Assembly: GCA_030834835.1 (NCBI GenBank)
Contig: JAUQXD010001310.1
Location: 1 to 5,331 of the forward strand
Direction: 5' to 3'
DNA length: 5,331 nt
Source of the DNA: Thermoflexales bacterium
Lineage (GTDB): Bacteria > Chloroflexota > Anaerolineae > Fen-1058
Made by a program: the position numbers and the translations under genes
Notes under the pieces: generated by a model
What the model saw: the letters and a program-made list of their open reading frames with translations, nothing else
What the model was told of the DNA's origin: nothing
Databases searched by the model: none
In this document: positions 4,293 through 5,331 of the stretch, in pieces
How the letters are laid out: each line of letters opens with the position of its first letter
Position numbering within the stretch: position 1 is the first letter of the stretch

Positions 4293-5168
4293 ATGACGAT
4301 TCTAGAGAAAACCCCGACGCGTTTGGTGGTTCAATCCGGCCCCCATGCTGGCCGCTTTTTGGTCGCCGTCTTCATGCTAGTGATCATTGTCATTATGCTG
4401 GTTAGCACTCAGTCGCCCACGTTTGCCTGCCAGCGTAACGACGACGGCAGCGGTCAATGCACGTTAACCGAATATCGGCTCATTGACACCACGGCGCAAA
4501 GTTTCCAATTGACAGACATCTCCAACGCGCAGGTGTCCACCGAACCCGGCGAATATCGTGGACGGCCTAAGACGTACTACAAACTCACCGTGCAAGTTGG
4601 CGACTCAGTTGTGCCTGTGGCAACTAATGATCGTCCTGAGCAATATCAAACCGCCAGGCAGATTAACGCGTTCTTGAGCGATCCCACGCAACGCCGGTTG
4701 GAAATCAAACCTAACGCCAATGCCAGTTTCCCGCTAGTGGAGTTAGTAGCCGCAGCGACCGCATTGTGGCTCGGCGGCTCAGCGTTGCTGATCACTATCT
4801 TCATTTTTGATCGCAGCACCGGCCAGCTGAGTATTCGAGATAAATGGCTGAGAAGCCGGACCACCACTTACTCATTGTCGGATGTAGATCACCTGCAAGT
4901 GAAAGTCATTCCGGCCAGCCGCCAGCAACGCGAAAGTCGGATAATCCACATCATCCTGAAGTCTGGCAGGATGCTGCCAGACTCGCTGCCGCATTCCGAA
5001 GGCCTGATGCGGACTATCCGACTTTACCTAAATCCGGCCGCACCGTCTCACGCTCAGCCCGAACAACTTGCGGTCAAAACACCCAACCAGGCCACCCCCA
5101 GACCGATTCATCGGGTAAAATATCGACGGGCCAAGCAACCCAAGCATGACTCATCCACCAACACCTAA
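4293..5168 (+). CDS. Two-helix membrane protein with possible PH-like C-terminal domain
   Basis: This is a 291-residue protein of unknown function. TM1 is at about 22-38. A roughly 110-residue, mostly beta-type loop follows, opening with paired cysteines C46 and C56 (FACQRNDDGSGQC). TM2 is at about 148-171. The soluble tail (172-291) starts FDRSTGQLSIRDKWL and continues with strand-rich sequence typical of bacterial PH-like domains, then a basic, Pro-rich end (KYRRAKQPK). The basic tail suggests the N- and C-termini are cytoplasmic and the cysteine loop outside, where it could hold a disulfide. I recall similar proteins with a C-x-R...C-x-L opening in Cyanobacteria and Chloroflexota, but cannot confirm this. 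ATG 4293 is preferred over the in-frame TTG at 4242, which would add an uncharacteristic 17-residue extension. No clear Shine-Dalgarno precedes it. Its last 23 bases overlap the next gene in another frame. Confidence 0.75.
   Translation: MTILEKTPTRLVVQSGPHAGRFLVAVFMLVIIVIMLVSTQSPTFACQRNDDGSGQCTLTEYRLIDTTAQSFQLTDISNAQVSTEPGEYRGRPKTYYKLTVQVGDSVVPVATNDRPEQYQTARQINAFLSDPTQRRLEIKPNANASFPLVELVAAATALWLGGSALLITIFIFDRSTGQLSIRDKWLRSRTTTYSLSDVDHLQVKVIPASRQQRESRIIHIILKSGRMLPDSLPHSEGLMRTIRLYLNPAAPSHAQPEQLAVKTPNQATPRPIHRVKYRRAKQPKHDSSTNT
5112..5122 (+). promoter_or_regulatory. Putative promoter -10 region (CGGGTAAAATA) inside the upstream gene
   Basis: TAAAAT at 5116-5121 matches the -10 consensus at five of six positions and sits in CGGGTAAAATA. 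This differs by one base from the cores at 376 and 1175. It lies 30 bases before the ATG at 5146, within the 3' end of the membrane-protein gene, so it would let the next gene be transcribed separately. No good -35 is seen. Confidence 0.4.
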
Positions 5169-5331
5169 AACCAAAGCATCCGCTGAAGCGCCCACCAACT
5201 ATCGGGCGATGAAGCGCCGCACCGAGCGCAATCTCATCGTCGGCGGTTTTATCATTCTCGTCGTGGTGGGCGGCGGACTGGTGGGCGTGTTGTATGGCTT
5301 CAACGCGATGCTGCAAAGTTGGCTGTGCATC
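5146..5331 (+). CDS. Small membrane protein, N-terminal part (runs off the window)
   Basis: An open frame of 62 codons runs to the window edge without a stop, so the gene is truncated here by the window and not necessarily broken. The N-terminus is Pro/Thr/Lys-rich (MTHPPTPKTK) and followed by a basic, polar segment (NYRAMKRRTERN, 18-29). A strong glycine-rich transmembrane helix at about 30-51 (LIVGGFIILVVVGGGLVGVLYG) precedes a hydrophobic start of a second segment (AMLQSWLCI). The 'RRTERNLIVGGFIIL' pattern resembles small hypothetical membrane proteins I associate with Chloroflexota; no function is known to me. It overlaps the preceding gene by 23 bases in a different frame. There is no good Shine-Dalgarno, but a CGGGTAAAATA promoter core lies 30 bases upstream. 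By charge, the N-terminus should be cytoplasmic. Confidence 0.65.
   Translation, partial: MTHPPTPKTKASAEAPTNYRAMKRRTERNLIVGGFIILVVVGGGLVGVLYGFNAMLQSWLCI

Overview
The window looks like a piece of a moderately GC-rich bacterial chromosome, most likely from the phylum Chloroflexota (Anaerolineae-like). The phylum call is an inference from protein style: a short secreted glycine-rich protein ending in a '(Y/F)LP-(L/I)-V' tail, lipoproteins with long Thr/Pro or Ala/Pro/Thr linkers, a double-CDGSH protein with a central ferredoxin-like segment, and a small 'RRTERNLIVGGFIIL' membrane protein. All eight genes are on the + strand and densely packed. There are no RNA genes, CRISPR arrays or transposases, and no gene-free stretch above about 100 bases.

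Layout. Bases 1-68 are a leader with a small CTTCGCG mini-repeat and a good ribosome binding site. The envelope block comes first: a 94-residue exported Gly-rich protein (69-353), then two paralogous lipoproteins (417-1139 and 1223-1948), each with a lipobox, a low-complexity linker and the same beta-rich domain bounded by two cysteines. Each lipoprotein gene is preceded by a near-identical CGGGTACAATA promoter core. The second core lies at the centre of a 31-base inverted repeat. A two-gene unit follows: a MacroD/YmdB-type ADP-ribose hydrolase (2041-2574) and, 11 bases later, a double-CDGSH iron-sulfur protein (2586-3302). This pair is bracketed by two related copies (about 1951-2034 and 3291-3386) of an unusual intergenic repeat made of 7-8-base GGTnACC-like units arranged as an imperfect inverted array. 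The repeats fill almost the whole gap on each side. Next is a CnoX/YbbN-type thioredoxin with a C-terminal helical TPR-like region (3402-4223), then a two-helix membrane protein with a possible PH-like tail (4293-5168). The window ends in the start of a small membrane protein (5146-5331, partial) that overlaps the previous gene and has a CGGGTAAAATA promoter core inside it.

How the genes may work together. The macrodomain, CDGSH and CnoX-like proteins fit a loose cytoplasmic stress, redox and NAD/ADP-ribose theme, while the flanking genes are envelope proteins of unknown role. Only the macro-CDGSH pair has true operon spacing. Several of the longest possible reading frames start inside promoters or repeats (372, 1984, 3372, 4242). 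I moved those starts downstream to 417, 2041, 3402 and 4293. The most unusual feature is the repeat pair that encloses the macro-CDGSH cassette.
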